A stretch of 64,000 nucleotides of DNA from Actinocorallia herbida (GTDB lineage Bacteria; Actinomycetota; Actinomycetes; Streptosporangiales; Streptosporangiaceae). Positions 21,696-30,399 of this stretch are shown piece after piece (the first letter of the stretch is position 1; each line of letters opens with the position of its first letter). The stretch lies in NCBI RefSeq assembly GCF_003751225.1, contig NZ_RJKE01000001.1, positions 62,001-126,000 of the forward strand, in the 5' to 3' direction. The position numbers and the translations under genes are program-made. Under the pieces are notes generated by a model that was given only the letters and a program-made list of their open reading frames with translations, searched no databases and was not told the DNA's origin.

Positions 21696-22035
21696 GGGTT
21701 CGGTTCCGTTCGTTGAGGTAGGTGAGGGCGTCGGCCGCGTCGTCGCTGTCTTCGGCGACGGCCAGGAGGATCGGCGCCCGCGGCGGCCAGGGCGCGCACG
21801 CGTAGCCGGCGGCTGCGAGCCGCTGCTCGATCTCGTCGAGGACCTGGGCGCGCATCGAGGCGAGGACGGAGCCGGTGCCGTCGCAGGCGCGGGAGGGGCG
21901 GACGATGATCCAGCGGAGCGCGGGCTCCGGGCGCAGGATCGTGAACCCGAATCCGAACCGGCCCGGGGTGTAGGGGAACGGCTGCCCGTCGAGGAGCTGC
22001 AGGACGGTCTTGCCGAGGCGGAGCTGGTCGGTCAC
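21688..22035 (-). CDS. Hypothetical protein
   Basis: 115 residues from GTG 22035 (GTGA). Beta-rich centre (GFGFTILRPEPALRWIIVRPS) and helix with VLDEIEQRLAAAGYACAPWP. Overlaps the downstream start by 8 bp. Confidence 0.55.
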   Translation of the reverse strand: MTDQLRLGKTVLQLLDGQPFPYTPGRFGFGFTILRPEPALRWIIVRPSRACDGTGSVLASMRAQVLDEIEQRLAAAGYACAPWPPRAPILLAVAEDSDDAADALTYLNERNRTHG

Positions 22036-22670
22036 TGGGCCTCCGCCCCTGCGCGGATGGCCTGCAGTTCTGCGAGGAGGACCGGCCGGACCTTGGACCG
22101 CTGCTCGGGTGTGAGGCCGAGCTGGTCCAGGACGCGGGCGAACATGGCGACGTAGGAGGCGCCGACCTGCTCGTAGACGTCGATGATGGACTTGTCGACG
22201 CCTGCGGTGAGGCAGTCCTTGGCGACCTTCGCGTAGTGGGCGCGCTCGCGCTGGTAGAGCTGCACGAGGACATGCGGGACCGCGGCGTACTTGGTCTGGG
22301 TGCCGCCGCCGTACTCGGTCAGAGGAGCGTCGGTCTCCTCGACCTTTCCCCAGATGAGTCCCTCGCCGCCGAGCTCCCGGATCTCGGCCTCCAGGTACGA
22401 GACGACGCCGGCCGTGCGGTACAGCTCCTCGAGGAGTGCCTCGGCCGCGCCGACCTTGCGGGGCAGGCCGTAAGTGGTGACGGCTTCCTCGAGCTCGGCG
22501 GCTTCGCGGCGCTTGGTGGCGGCGGCGACGGTCTGGGGGGCTTTGCCTCCGTGGCGGGGGCAGACGGCGGAGCCCTTGCGGGGCCAGCGCATGCAGGGGC
22601 GGGTGCCCCCTTCGGCGTGGGCGTTGCAGCGCGGGTGGGGCTGGTCGCAGCGGTCGCAGGTGTCTTTCAC
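22032..22670 (-). CDS. Zinc-ribbon protein with HGGxAPQ motif
   Basis: 212 residues. CDRCDQPHPRCNAHAEGG ... CMRWPRKGSAVCPRHGGKAP is a Cys/His cluster followed by QTVAAATKRREAAELEEA; this CxxHGGxxPQ pattern is common in actinophage DNA-associated proteins (some annotated as terminase-small-subunit-like). The remainder is helical. No neighbouring large terminase, so packaging is not inferred. Confidence 0.6.
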   Translation of the reverse strand: MKDTCDRCDQPHPRCNAHAEGGTRPCMRWPRKGSAVCPRHGGKAPQTVAAATKRREAAELEEAVTTYGLPRKVGAAEALLEELYRTAGVVSYLEAEIRELGGEGLIWGKVEETDAPLTEYGGGTQTKYAAVPHVLVQLYQRERAHYAKVAKDCLTAGVDKSIIDVYEQVGASYVAMFARVLDQLGLTPEQRSKVRPVLLAELQAIRAGAEAQ

Positions 22671-23008
22671 CGGCTGCTCCAGTTCCGCTCATCAGCGCGG
22701 AGGTTGAGCCAGCCGTACTCCCAGGGGGTGATGCTGTCCTCTTCGTTGCTGGGCGGGCCGATCTCGTCGGCGCGGGGGCGGCGGAAGTTCGGGTCGGCGA
22801 GGCGGGCGGCGATGGCGGGGCGGATGCGCGGCTTGGTGGTGCACTCGATGGCCGGGGCCGGGGCCGGGGCCGGGGCCGGGGGAGGCGGTGGTGCCTGCTC
22901 GATCGGTTCGGGCTGGGGGACGGGCGTCGGGTCGGTGACGGCGTCGGGTGCGGGTGCGTGGCCTCGGGTCAGGCGGAGGAGTCGGCGGAGGGTGCGGGTG
23001 AGGCTCAT
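22667..23008 (-). CDS. Hypothetical protein with Pro/Ala linker
   Basis: 113 residues. Basic N-terminal helix (SLTRTLRRLLRLTRG), a Pro/Ala repeat linker (residues 30-55), then RPAIAARLADPNFRR and an acidic Trp-containing C-terminus (ITPWEYGWLNLRADERNW). The linker corresponds to a GGGGCC-like repeat in the DNA near 22,850. Confidence 0.55.
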   Translation of the reverse strand: MSLTRTLRRLLRLTRGHAPAPDAVTDPTPVPQPEPIEQAPPPPPAPAPAPAPAIECTTKPRIRPAIAARLADPNFRRPRADEIGPPSNEEDSITPWEYGWLNLRADERNWSSR

Positions 23009-23433
23009 GCGGGGTCCAGGACGTAGGTGCCGCCGCAGATGGCGCGGCGGTAGGGGTGTGCGTTCGGGTGGGTGGTGTGGGTGTGGTGGGCGCGGCAGTG
23101 GGGGCAGCGGACGACGTAGAGGGTCGTTCCGGTGGGGCTGGTGCGTAGGTGGGCGGTGGTGCGGAGGGTGGTGATGCAGACGTTGGTGGTGTGGCGTTCG
23201 GCGGTGTGGAGGCAGAGGGAGGGGCAGGGGCATTCGGGGTTGGTGCAGTGGAGGCTGCGGGGGCTGCAGAAGGGGGCGGGGGCTTCTTTCCAGGCGGGGA
23301 GGGGCTGTTCCTCAGGGAGGGTCACGGGAGGGGCTGAGAGGGCTTCTGGGGGGTCGGTGTGGCAGATGTGGATCTCGGTGTGGGCGGGGCGGGCGGCGGC
23401 CGGGAGGGGTGCCCATGGGTCGTTTGTGGGCAT
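23005..23433 (-). CDS. His/Cys-rich hypothetical protein
   Basis: 142 residues. The C-terminal half is packed with Cys and His (CTNPECPCPSLCLHTAERH; RCPHCRAHHTHTTHPNAH), likely multi-zinc. Adjacent to the putative origin; a DNA-binding role is possible but not shown. Confidence 0.55.
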   Translation of the reverse strand: MPTNDPWAPLPAAARPAHTEIHICHTDPPEALSAPPVTLPEEQPLPAWKEAPAPFCSPRSLHCTNPECPCPSLCLHTAERHTTNVCITTLRTTAHLRTSPTGTTLYVVRCPHCRAHHTHTTHPNAHPYRRAICGGTYVLDPA

Positions 23434-23517
23434 GGCGGAGCGGCCCTTCCGGGTGGTGTGGGTGTGGTGGGGTCGACGCCCGCGCGTTCGTGACGCTGTG
23501 TGAGTTTCGGGGGTCGT

Positions 23518-23905
23518 CCGGTACATCCGGTACATCCGGTACCGGGTAGGGCTCAGATCTGGGGATGGGGCCCCAGGGGCCTCAAAACTTCTACTTAGAG
23601 TAGTTATATCTATAGTAGTAGTAATAATGATCTTGTTTACTACTATATATAGGGGCATACCGGACGAAACATGACCACCGAGACATCCGGTATTTCTGAG
23701 AGACATCCGGTATCCCCTGGCCCTCATCCGGTACATCACACAGCGTGCACAACGAGGGGTCCGCTGACCCTGCCCCACCCAGATCTGGGGGTGTACCGCA
23801 TACCGGATGTACCGGATGTACCGAACGTCGGTGTTCCCGCAGGTCACAGGCCCAAAGACATCCGGTACATCGATACCGGGCACATACCGGATGTACCGGA
23901 TGTCC
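23518..23905. other. Putative replication origin with iterons
   Basis: ACATCCGGTA occurs at 23523, 23532, 23683, 23703 and 23858 (TCATCCGGTA at 23724); the inverse TACCGGATGT occurs at 23801, 23810, 23885 and 23894. Many are direct neighbours sharing one base, i.e. 9-bp spacing. Between the left and middle clusters lies a strongly AT-rich tract (23587-23653, with runs of TA/GTA) that stands out in this GC-rich DNA. CAGATCTGGGG flanks it at 23554 and 23780. The primase/helicase gene follows. Iterons plus an AT-rich unwinding region are the usual look of an initiator-controlled origin. Confidence 0.65.
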
Positions 23906-23921
23906 CCCGCAAGCAGCTCGA

Positions 23922-26849
23922 TCACAGCGCCCCCTGCAACAGATCCGGATGCGGCACGAACGCCCCGTCACCCAGCCGCCGGCCCGCCGCATCCGAACGG
24001 ACCACCGACGCCAGCCACCCCCGCTTCGCCAGGTACACGAGCGTCGCCCGGACCCCATCGGCCCCGAGCTCCTTCACCCACCGCCGGCCGCGCAGCCCCA
24101 CCCGAACGGCCTCCACCGTCACCGTCTCCGGGCGCTTGCGGCGGATCCAGCCGAGGACATGCTGCGCGGGCTCGTTCAGCTGCACCCCACCCGCGACCGC
24201 CGGGTCGGTGAGCACGACCTGGGCGTGCGGGATGCAGTAGTCCGCGATCGTCAGCGCGTCCCGCATCGTGCCCGAGTCGACCGGCTGGCCGGTCGGCAGC
24301 CCGGCCGCGAGGTGAAGGATTCCGGACAGTCGGTAGGCAGTGCCGGTGAGCTTGCGCGCCCACCCCTTGATGGGGGCGAGGTCGCCATCGTCGGGGTCGA
24401 GGCGCCACTCGAGGGCGGACCGCCATGCGAGGTGCTCGTCCTCGGCGGTCGGGGTGACCTGCATGGCGGCGGGCGGCCGTGGTTCGCCGGTCTCAGGGTC
24501 GAACTTCTCACCGCCCGGCAGGACGGCGTAATAAGCGCGCGTCAGGACGCGGTGCCACTCGGCGATGAGCTCGGCGGGGATGCGCGGGGGCTTGGGGTCG
24601 CGTCGTCCGGCGAGGCTCTGGGGCTGGGTGAGGAGGAACCGGTTGAGGAAGCCGCGGTCGGTGACCGCCGGGCTGCTGGTGAGGTCTGCGATGACGACGG
24701 GCTGGACCGCGAGGCTGATGCTCAGGGAGGGCCGGTCGATCTCGAACGGGTCCCGTCCGATCCTCTCCACCCGGTACGGCTCCGACGTGTCGTAGGAGAC
24801 GAGGACCAGCTCGAGGTTCGGCCGGCCGTTGTTGTACCGGCCGCTGATGTTGCCGAGGAAGTTGCCCTCGGCGGACATGACGCCGGCGTGGCCACCGACG
24901 CGGTGCATCAACCGGGCGAGCGCCTCGGGCAAGATGTCGCCGACGAACAGCTGCGGCTTGGGCGGAGGCTTCAGCTCCTTGATCTCGTTGTTCAGCGCGT
25001 CGAGGTCGGCGCGCAGGTCCTGGCGCTTGCGCTTGTCAGCGGCCTGGGACAGCTTCGTGACGAGCTGGTCCCGGGTCTTCAGCGCGATGTCGTAGGCCTC
25101 GGCCTTGTCCTCATAGGCGGCCTTCCACTCCGCGCGCAGGCGCCGCTCGAGGTCGCGGACGGGCGGGGTGACGGCGTCGAACGCCGGGGACTTGCCTTCA
25201 CCGGAGTCGAGGATGCTGACGAGGTAGAGGTTGAGGGCGTTCTCGCGCCACTGGCCGTTGATGGTGGCGTGGCCTCCGACGACCAGGGCGAGCGCGCCGA
25301 GGATCGCGAACGCCACGAGGTCGACGGGGACCTGCGTGTAGGTCGCGACGGCCGTGGCGAACTCGCCGACCCTGCCGGGCAGCGCGTCGACGGGGAAGAC
25401 GGGCAGCGGCCGGTCACGGGCTTCGGATCCGGGCGCGGTCCAGCGGAGTCCGGCGAGTGTTTCTCGGTCGGGAAACCGGCCCGCGAGGAGCACGGCTTCG
25501 TCAGTACCGGCCAGGAGCTGCCGGACGTCCGGACCGGTAGCCCCTTCGCCGATAGCGAAGGGGTCATCACCTCCCGGCTCCGGGGTGTCCTCGTCAACGA
25601 ACGAGGGCGGCTCGTCAACGGGGGGCGGCTCCCACCCGTCCGGGCCGGGCGGCGGGGGCGGCAGAGGCTCGTCCGGGACGGGCAGCCCGCGCGCCTGCGT
25701 CCAGGCCGGGATGTCGCACCGGCGCCGCACATGGTCCAGGACCGTCGCGCGCAGCCGCCGCGCCGCACCCGCCGTCGGAGACCCGGCGGCCGCGGCACGC
25801 AGGTCCGCCGCCGCGGCGTGCTCATCTCCTGCGTAGTGGAGGTGGGCGAGGAGGCGGCCCATGGTCAGCTTGTGGCCGGCGCCCGAGGGGAGCCCGGTCT
25901 CTTCGGAGTGGACGACGGCGACGGGGACGCCGTTGTATCCGCAGCGGACGGAGTAGGCGGAGGTGCCGCCCGGGCGGCGCCATAGCTCTGCGCCGTCGCG
26001 TTCGGTTCCGGCGAATGCCCAGCCGAGGGGCTCGAAGAAGTCGCGCCAGGAGGCGGCTTCGGCGAGGGCGTCGAACGGGCCAACGCTGCCGAACCCTGAC
26101 CTGATCGGGCGGCGGGGCGGAGGAGCAACCGCAACCGAGGGCAGTGTCGGGGCGGCGGGCAGCTCGATCCCCGTGACCAGGTCGGCGAGCGTCCGCAACT
26201 CGTACGTCTCGCCGCTGGTCGAATGGATCTGGCAGGGCCGGGCGAGGCCTTCCTTCCGGTTCACCGTGCCCGGGATCCGAAGGACGCGCGTGAGGTCGCC
26301 GACGCCGGTGCCGTAGTGGTAGCCGAGCCGCTCCGAGGCAGCGCCGAGGATCTTCTGCCAGCGCGCCGACAGAGCGGCGAGGGAGTCCCGGTTGGTGTCG
26401 TCGATGATCAGCGGCTGACGGAGCATCCACCACGGGTAGACGCCTCCGCCGGAATGCACCCACAAGGTGGGCTCCGGCAGACCGGACGTCTCCACGATCT
26501 TGAAGGCCGCTGCCGTGTCGGGCGGCAGCGGCTTGTCCGTCTTATGACCGGGCCCAGCGATGTCGATGTCCGCCCAGAACCCGGGAAAGCTCAGCGAAAG
26601 GTCCGCTGAGCCGCGGCGGCCCTCCGGCGGCTGCTCCTTCACGGTCGTGACGCGGGCGTAGATGCCGGCTTTCCCGGCGTCGTCCAGGCGGCGGATGTAG
26701 TCGACGGCGCCGGACAGCCCGGCCTCGTCGGTGGGGTAGAAAGCTCCGGCCCAGTTGCCGGTGCAGACGATGTTGATCAGACCAGGTGTGTCGCCGTACA
26801 CGGTGGCGAGCCACTCGCGTGCGGCGTCGAGATCTGCGCGGTTGGTCAC
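23922..26849 (-). CDS. Primase-polymerase / DUF3987 helicase replication protein
   Basis: 975 residues. N-terminal archaeo-eukaryotic-primase-like part (about 1-240): WADIDIAGPGHK (DxD), WVHSGGGVYPWWML and RIPGTVNRKEG. Middle about 250-430 resembles a second primase-associated domain; then a Pro/acidic linker. The C-terminal half is a DUF3987-type ATPase with Walker A LDSGEGKSPAFDAV, SAEGNFLGNISGRYN and DLTSSPAVTDRGFLNRFLLT (sensor-like). It should prime and unwind element DNA. The stop lies 17 bp from the putative origin, on which it may act. Confidence 0.85.
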   Translation of the reverse strand: MTNRADLDAAREWLATVYGDTPGLINIVCTGNWAGAFYPTDEAGLSGAVDYIRRLDDAGKAGIYARVTTVKEQPPEGRRGSADLSLSFPGFWADIDIAGPGHKTDKPLPPDTAAAFKIVETSGLPEPTLWVHSGGGVYPWWMLRQPLIIDDTNRDSLAALSARWQKILGAASERLGYHYGTGVGDLTRVLRIPGTVNRKEGLARPCQIHSTSGETYELRTLADLVTGIELPAAPTLPSVAVAPPPRRPIRSGFGSVGPFDALAEAASWRDFFEPLGWAFAGTERDGAELWRRPGGTSAYSVRCGYNGVPVAVVHSEETGLPSGAGHKLTMGRLLAHLHYAGDEHAAAADLRAAAAGSPTAGAARRLRATVLDHVRRRCDIPAWTQARGLPVPDEPLPPPPPGPDGWEPPPVDEPPSFVDEDTPEPGGDDPFAIGEGATGPDVRQLLAGTDEAVLLAGRFPDRETLAGLRWTAPGSEARDRPLPVFPVDALPGRVGEFATAVATYTQVPVDLVAFAILGALALVVGGHATINGQWRENALNLYLVSILDSGEGKSPAFDAVTPPVRDLERRLRAEWKAAYEDKAEAYDIALKTRDQLVTKLSQAADKRKRQDLRADLDALNNEIKELKPPPKPQLFVGDILPEALARLMHRVGGHAGVMSAEGNFLGNISGRYNNGRPNLELVLVSYDTSEPYRVERIGRDPFEIDRPSLSISLAVQPVVIADLTSSPAVTDRGFLNRFLLTQPQSLAGRRDPKPPRIPAELIAEWHRVLTRAYYAVLPGGEKFDPETGEPRPPAAMQVTPTAEDEHLAWRSALEWRLDPDDGDLAPIKGWARKLTGTAYRLSGILHLAAGLPTGQPVDSGTMRDALTIADYCIPHAQVVLTDPAVAGGVQLNEPAQHVLGWIRRKRPETVTVEAVRVGLRGRRWVKELGADGVRATLVYLAKRGWLASVVRSDAAGRRLGDGAFVPHPDLLQGAL

Positions 26850-26868
26850 CCTGGTCCCTACGTGCTGG

Positions 26869-27102
26869 TTAGAAGAGCGTGAGGTCGTCGTCGTCCTCGG
26901 CGGTGGTGAGGCGCTCTTCGGCGATCGGCCCGGCGCGGGCGGGCCATGTCTGTGCGACCCATCGGCGGGCTTGGGTTTCGTGGGTGGGGCAGGCGCCGCA
27001 TGCGGAGCGGACGATGGGGCCTTGGGGGTTGTGGGCCGACAGGATGACGACGGCTCCGCGGGAGCAGTACTTGCAGGACAGGGCTCGGGCCTTATCAGTC
27101 AC
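26869..27102 (-). CDS. Small zinc-ribbon protein with SSB-like acidic tip
   Basis: 77 residues. LSCKYCSRG ... SACGACPTH gives a four-Cys zinc ribbon; the C-terminus TTAEDDDDLTLF (acidic run ending in hydrophobic-Phe) resembles the tip by which SSB recruits partner proteins. It sits directly upstream of the primase gene in the same operon. A replisome accessory role is inference. Confidence 0.6.
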   Translation of the reverse strand: MTDKARALSCKYCSRGAVVILSAHNPQGPIVRSACGACPTHETQARRWVAQTWPARAGPIAEERLTTAEDDDDLTLF

Positions 27103-27337
27103 TGCCGGGCTCCTCGCGGGAGTTCGCGAGGTCGGCGGCAGCGCGGAGCAGGAGTTGCGCGGTGGTCTCGTCGGTCGGCACGTACGTCATGGCGAGGTCG
27201 TGCACGATCTGGGCGCGGCGTTCGTCCGTGAGGTCCGGGGTGGTTTCCCGGATGGTGTGGACGAGGTCGGCGATCCAGGTGGTGCGCGGACAGTTCGGCC
27301 TGGCGCAGTGGTGTGCGCGGTCGTCGAGGTCGGGCAT
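27095..27337 (-). CDS. Small helical protein with Cys/His pair
   Basis: 80 residues from ATG 27337 behind GGACG. HHCARPNCPRTTWIADLVH near the start could bind zinc; helical remainder RAQIVHDLAMTYVPTDETTAQLLLRAAADL. Overlaps the next gene by 8 bp. Confidence 0.6.
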   Translation of the reverse strand: MPDLDDRAHHCARPNCPRTTWIADLVHTIRETTPDLTDERRAQIVHDLAMTYVPTDETTAQLLLRAAADLANSREEPGSD

Positions 27338-27406
27338 CAACGTCCTTCGAGGGAGCGGAGGAGGGGCGGTGCGGGTGGGGCGTGGTGCCCGCACCGCCGC
27401 AGAACG

Positions 27407-28315
27407 TCAGGAGGAGAAGGCGCCGTGCATGACCCGGAACTTCAGGTCGCCCGAGCCGTCCGGGTGCTCCTCGCTGGGCTGCGTCCAGCCGGGGTTGATG
27501 GCCTCCTGCAGGTCGGCGGCGAGCTTCCGCATCGCGGCCTCGACGATCCGCGCCGGGTCGTCGAGCAGGTAGGTGATCCGCAGCTCGCCGCCGGTGATCA
27601 GGTAGCGCAGCCGCGCGGTGACCTTGTACGGCTCCGACCACTCGAACGGCTTCAGGCCGAGGGTGAAGGTCGACGGGACGGTCAGCTTCCCGCCTTCGCC
27701 GGCGCGGGCGTCGGTGGTCTCCTCCCACTCCAGGCGCCGGTCGCCGTTGGACAGGCGGGTCCGGGAGGAGAACTTCACCTTCGTCGAGGCCTGGAACGTC
27801 TCGGCGATCTCGAGCATCGTCGCGGCGTCGGGCTCGAGGATCGTCTTGAGGTGGTCCTCGATGTGCTCGGCGAACGTCCGCTGCCCCATGCCCTGCCGGT
27901 TCAGCCCGATCCACCCGAGGAACTCGGGCGTGTGCATGGCCTTCAGGGTGAGCCGGTGCCTGCCCCAGCGGGCGCCCTCGTTGACGGGCTCGTAGCCCAT
28001 GTGGGCGTCGAGGACGGCAGTGATCGTGAGCTTGTCGGTGTTGAGGAACAGCTCGGAGTCGTCGTCGTGGTGCCGCTGCCAGTAATGGACGAAGGACGGC
28101 AGGTCGAGGACGGTGGTGCTGCCGGTCTTGGCGGCGGGGAACTCGCGGAACTGGTCGCCGGTGAGGTCGAGGGTCTTGATGGTGCCGTCGGTGGAGGCCC
28201 AGGCGTGGTACTTGCCGGTTTCGAGGGCGACGATGCCGGCGGCGCGGGTGGCGGTGTCGACGATGACCTTGGTGCCGTTGGCGTCGGGACGCCGGTCGTA
28301 GTCGGGGTAGCTCAT
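27407..28315 (-). CDS. DUF2303 (YfdQ-like) phage protein
   Basis: 302 residues. FVHYWQRHHDDDSELFLNTD, ITAVLDAHMG, HRLTLKAMHTPEFLGWIGLNR, FAEHIEDHLKTI and FKLRYLITGGELRITY-like blocks match the DUF2303 family found in phages and prophages, usually next to recombination or replication genes. Molecular function unsettled. First large gene downstream of the 28.3-28.7 kb small gene. Confidence 0.8.
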   Translation of the reverse strand: MSYPDYDRRPDANGTKVIVDTATRAAGIVALETGKYHAWASTDGTIKTLDLTGDQFREFPAAKTGSTTVLDLPSFVHYWQRHHDDDSELFLNTDKLTITAVLDAHMGYEPVNEGARWGRHRLTLKAMHTPEFLGWIGLNRQGMGQRTFAEHIEDHLKTILEPDAATMLEIAETFQASTKVKFSSRTRLSNGDRRLEWEETTDARAGEGGKLTVPSTFTLGLKPFEWSEPYKVTARLRYLITGGELRITYLLDDPARIVEAAMRKLAADLQEAINPGWTQPSEEHPDGSGDLKFRVMHGAFSS

Positions 28316-28344
28316 CGGTGTGTTTCTCCTGATGGATGGGGTTG

Positions 28345-28695
28345 TCAGGCTTCGCGGAGCTTGATGGGGTCGCGGGTGGTGCCGCTGTTGAGGTCGACGA
28401 GTTCGCCGATGGAGGTCTGGCGGGGGTCGTCGCGGTGGAGGTTGCCGTCGGCGTCGGGGAAGAAGACGGATTCGACGGGCTCGGCCTGCGGGAGCTTGAG
28501 GTTGTGTCGGCCGGTGACGTTGAGGCCGCGGCCTCCCTTGCGGGGGGCGATTTCGAGGGTGACGGTGATGCTGCCCTTGCGGTTGTTGGTGGTGACGGCC
28601 CTGACGAGTTCGGCTGTCTCCTCGGCGAGCTGGTCGGCGAATTCGCCGTAGTTGATGTCGGCGAGGACGGAGGCGAAGGGGCGCGGATCGGTCAT
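28345..28695 (-). CDS. Phage hypothetical protein
   Basis: 116 residues. FADQLAEETAELVRAVTTNNRKGSITVTLEI then a basic Gly-rich turn and beta strands. Such short proteins commonly accompany DUF2303 genes. Coupled to the upstream HTH gene by ATGA. Confidence 0.65.
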   Translation of the reverse strand: MTDPRPFASVLADINYGEFADQLAEETAELVRAVTTNNRKGSITVTLEIAPRKGGRGLNVTGRHNLKLPQAEPVESVFFPDADGNLHRDDPRQTSIGELVDLNSGTTRDPIKLREA

Positions 28696-29552
28696 GCGGT
28701 TTTCCTGTCGGTGTTGTGGTTGCGGGCGCGTTCGATGCATTTCTGGAGGTATTTGGGGCTGACGCTCAGTCGTTCGGCCGCTTGGGTGAGGCTGTGGCGC
28801 TGTTCGTTGATGAGTTCGTGGGCGTCGAAGGCGAGGGCGAGGTAGCGGGGTTCCGGGTTTGCCGCTGGGGGTGTGGTTTCGGGGTGGTCGATCTGGTCGT
28901 CGTCCCATTCGCCGGGCGGGAGCCAGCCGGCACGGCGGGCGTAGTTGCGCGTGCGGGTGGTGGAGGCGAGTGGCTGGTCGTCTGTGGTTGGGAGCGTGTC
29001 CGCGAGTCGTTCGTAAACCGCCTTGATGGCGTGGGCGGTTCTCGGGGCGACCTTCTTGGTGCCGTTGGGAGTGCGGATCAAGGTGATGGTGGTGTGGGAA
29101 AGGCCGGTGCGTTGCGCGAGGGAGGTGCGTGCCCACCCGAGTGCGGAGAGGGCTTGGAGCCTGCGGCGGCTGCCGAGGGCGGAGACGAGTCCGCTGGTGG
29201 GCATCGTCTCGACTGGGATCGCGAGGATGGCGTGCGCGTTATCGGTGCTGATGCGGCTGCTCGGCGCGAATCCGTCGCTGCCCCATAGGAGACGTCGGAG
29301 CGCACCTCTGGAGATGTTGGCGGCTTCGACTATCTGTCGGGTGGTGAGCCCGCTGGCGATGAGCCTCTGCACGTGGGCGCGGACTGGAGCAGCGTCGGTG
29401 AGCATGAGGGTGCCACGCAGGGCACGGAGTTTGTACCGCTTCTCCACCCGTCCTCGATGGGCCCGGCAGATGGCGCAGCGGCAGCCCTTGCCTTCGACGC
29501 CGTCTTGGTTGGGGCCCTTCCGGAAACGGGCGTGGCCGTGGGGGCGGGTCAT
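28692..29552 (-). CDS. HTH protein with N-terminal Cys motif
   Basis: 286 residues. CRCAICRAHRGRVEKRYKLRAL near residue 25 (C-x-C-x2-C), then three HTH-like units: LTTRQIVEAANISRGALRRL, SLAQRTGLSHTTITLIRT and SLTQAAERLSVSPKYLQKCI. A DNA-binding early regulator of the type common in actinophages. Coupled by ATGA both sides. Confidence 0.75.
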   Translation of the reverse strand: MTRPHGHARFRKGPNQDGVEGKGCRCAICRAHRGRVEKRYKLRALRGTLMLTDAAPVRAHVQRLIASGLTTRQIVEAANISRGALRRLLWGSDGFAPSSRISTDNAHAILAIPVETMPTSGLVSALGSRRRLQALSALGWARTSLAQRTGLSHTTITLIRTPNGTKKVAPRTAHAIKAVYERLADTLPTTDDQPLASTTRTRNYARRAGWLPPGEWDDDQIDHPETTPPAANPEPRYLALAFDAHELINEQRHSLTQAAERLSVSPKYLQKCIERARNHNTDRKTA

Positions 29553-29851
29553 GCTGTGGCCTTGAGTTGGGTGGCGAGGGCGTGTTCGTAGCGGTAGCCG
29601 GTGCGGGTGGAGATGTTCACGGCGGCGGCGGCGTCGTGGACGTTGAGGCCGCGGAGTCGGGCGGCGAGGTAGGCGTTGCGGCGTGCGTCTCGGCCGTGGC
29701 GGGCGGGGGCGGGTCCTTCGGGGGGTTGTCCGGCGTCGGTCCAGCGCTGGTAGTCGGCGCTGCAGTAGCCGTGGCCGGCGTTCTCGGCGGGCTTGCGGCA
29801 GTGCTTGCAGGTGATGGTGCGGCTCTGGCCGCGGGGCGTCGGGGTGGTCAC
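29549..29851 (-). CDS. Small HTH/zinc protein
   Basis: 100 residues from GTG 29851 (GTGA with the RuvC gene). ITCKHCRKPAENAGHGYCSADYQRW is a compact Cys/His ribbon; C-terminal LRGLNVHDAAAAVNISTRTGYRY is HTH-like. Putative DNA-binding accessory. Confidence 0.65.
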   Translation of the reverse strand: MTTPTPRGQSRTITCKHCRKPAENAGHGYCSADYQRWTDAGQPPEGPAPARHGRDARRNAYLAARLRGLNVHDAAAAVNISTRTGYRYEHALATQLKATA

Positions 29852-30399
29852 GATGCCTCCAGGCGGGTGGGCCAGGTGACTTTGTCGAGGGCTTGGCGGT
29901 GGTTCTTGGGCATGTCGACTTGGGGGTGGCCGAGTTTGTCGAGGCCCATGAGGCGGAGCCAGGCGGCGTCGACGCGGTTGTCGTCGCGTACGTCGGCGCC
30001 GGTGCGCTGGTAGAGGGCCATGCGCATGTCGGCCTTGTTGGCGGTGCCCTTGCCGTGGCCGTACAGCTTGAGGTTGGAGGGCGGGACGATCGCGAGGGGG
30101 ACGGCGTTCTCGATGAGCCGGTCGATGGCGAGCCACCAGAGCCCGGCGCGGTCCCAGGTTCCGGCGCCCTTGGAGCTGTAGGAGGGGCCTTCGACGACGG
30201 CGAGGACGAGGCCGGGGTAGGTGCCGGCCTCAGCCAGTTCGATGACCTGCTCGACGATGTAGGCGAGTCGCGAGTGCTGGTCCCAGATGTGGTCGCCGGG
30301 TCCGGTGGTGATGGTGTGGAGGGTGCCGTCGGGGAGGGCGAGGCCGGTGCCGGTGAGGGATAGGTCGATGCCAACGACGCGGGGCAGGCTCGTGCTCAT
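29848..30399 (-). CDS. RuvC-like Holliday-junction resolvase
   Basis: 183 residues. RNase-H-fold acidic residues in order: GIDLSLTGTGLAL (Asp), VVEGPSYSSKG (Glu) and DDNRVDAAWLRLMG (Asp-Asp). KLYGHGKGTANKADMRMAL is the usual substrate loop of phage RuvC-like enzymes. It should cut branched recombination or replication intermediates. ATG 30399 overlaps the preceding stop. Confidence 0.85.
   Translation of the reverse strand: MSTSLPRVVGIDLSLTGTGLALPDGTLHTITTGPGDHIWDQHSRLAYIVEQVIELAEAGTYPGLVLAVVEGPSYSSKGAGTWDRAGLWWLAIDRLIENAVPLAIVPPSNLKLYGHGKGTANKADMRMALYQRTGADVRDDNRVDAAWLRLMGLDKLGHPQVDMPKNHRQALDKVTWPTRLEAS

Noticed and set aside
22840-22885. GGGGCC tandem repeat as a regulatory element
   Set aside because: It encodes the Pro/Ala linker of gene 22667-23008 in frame; no need for another explanation.
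23518-23905. CRISPR array
   Set aside because: Repeats are 10 bp, overlap or adjoin each other, occur in both orientations and have no unique spacers of constant length.
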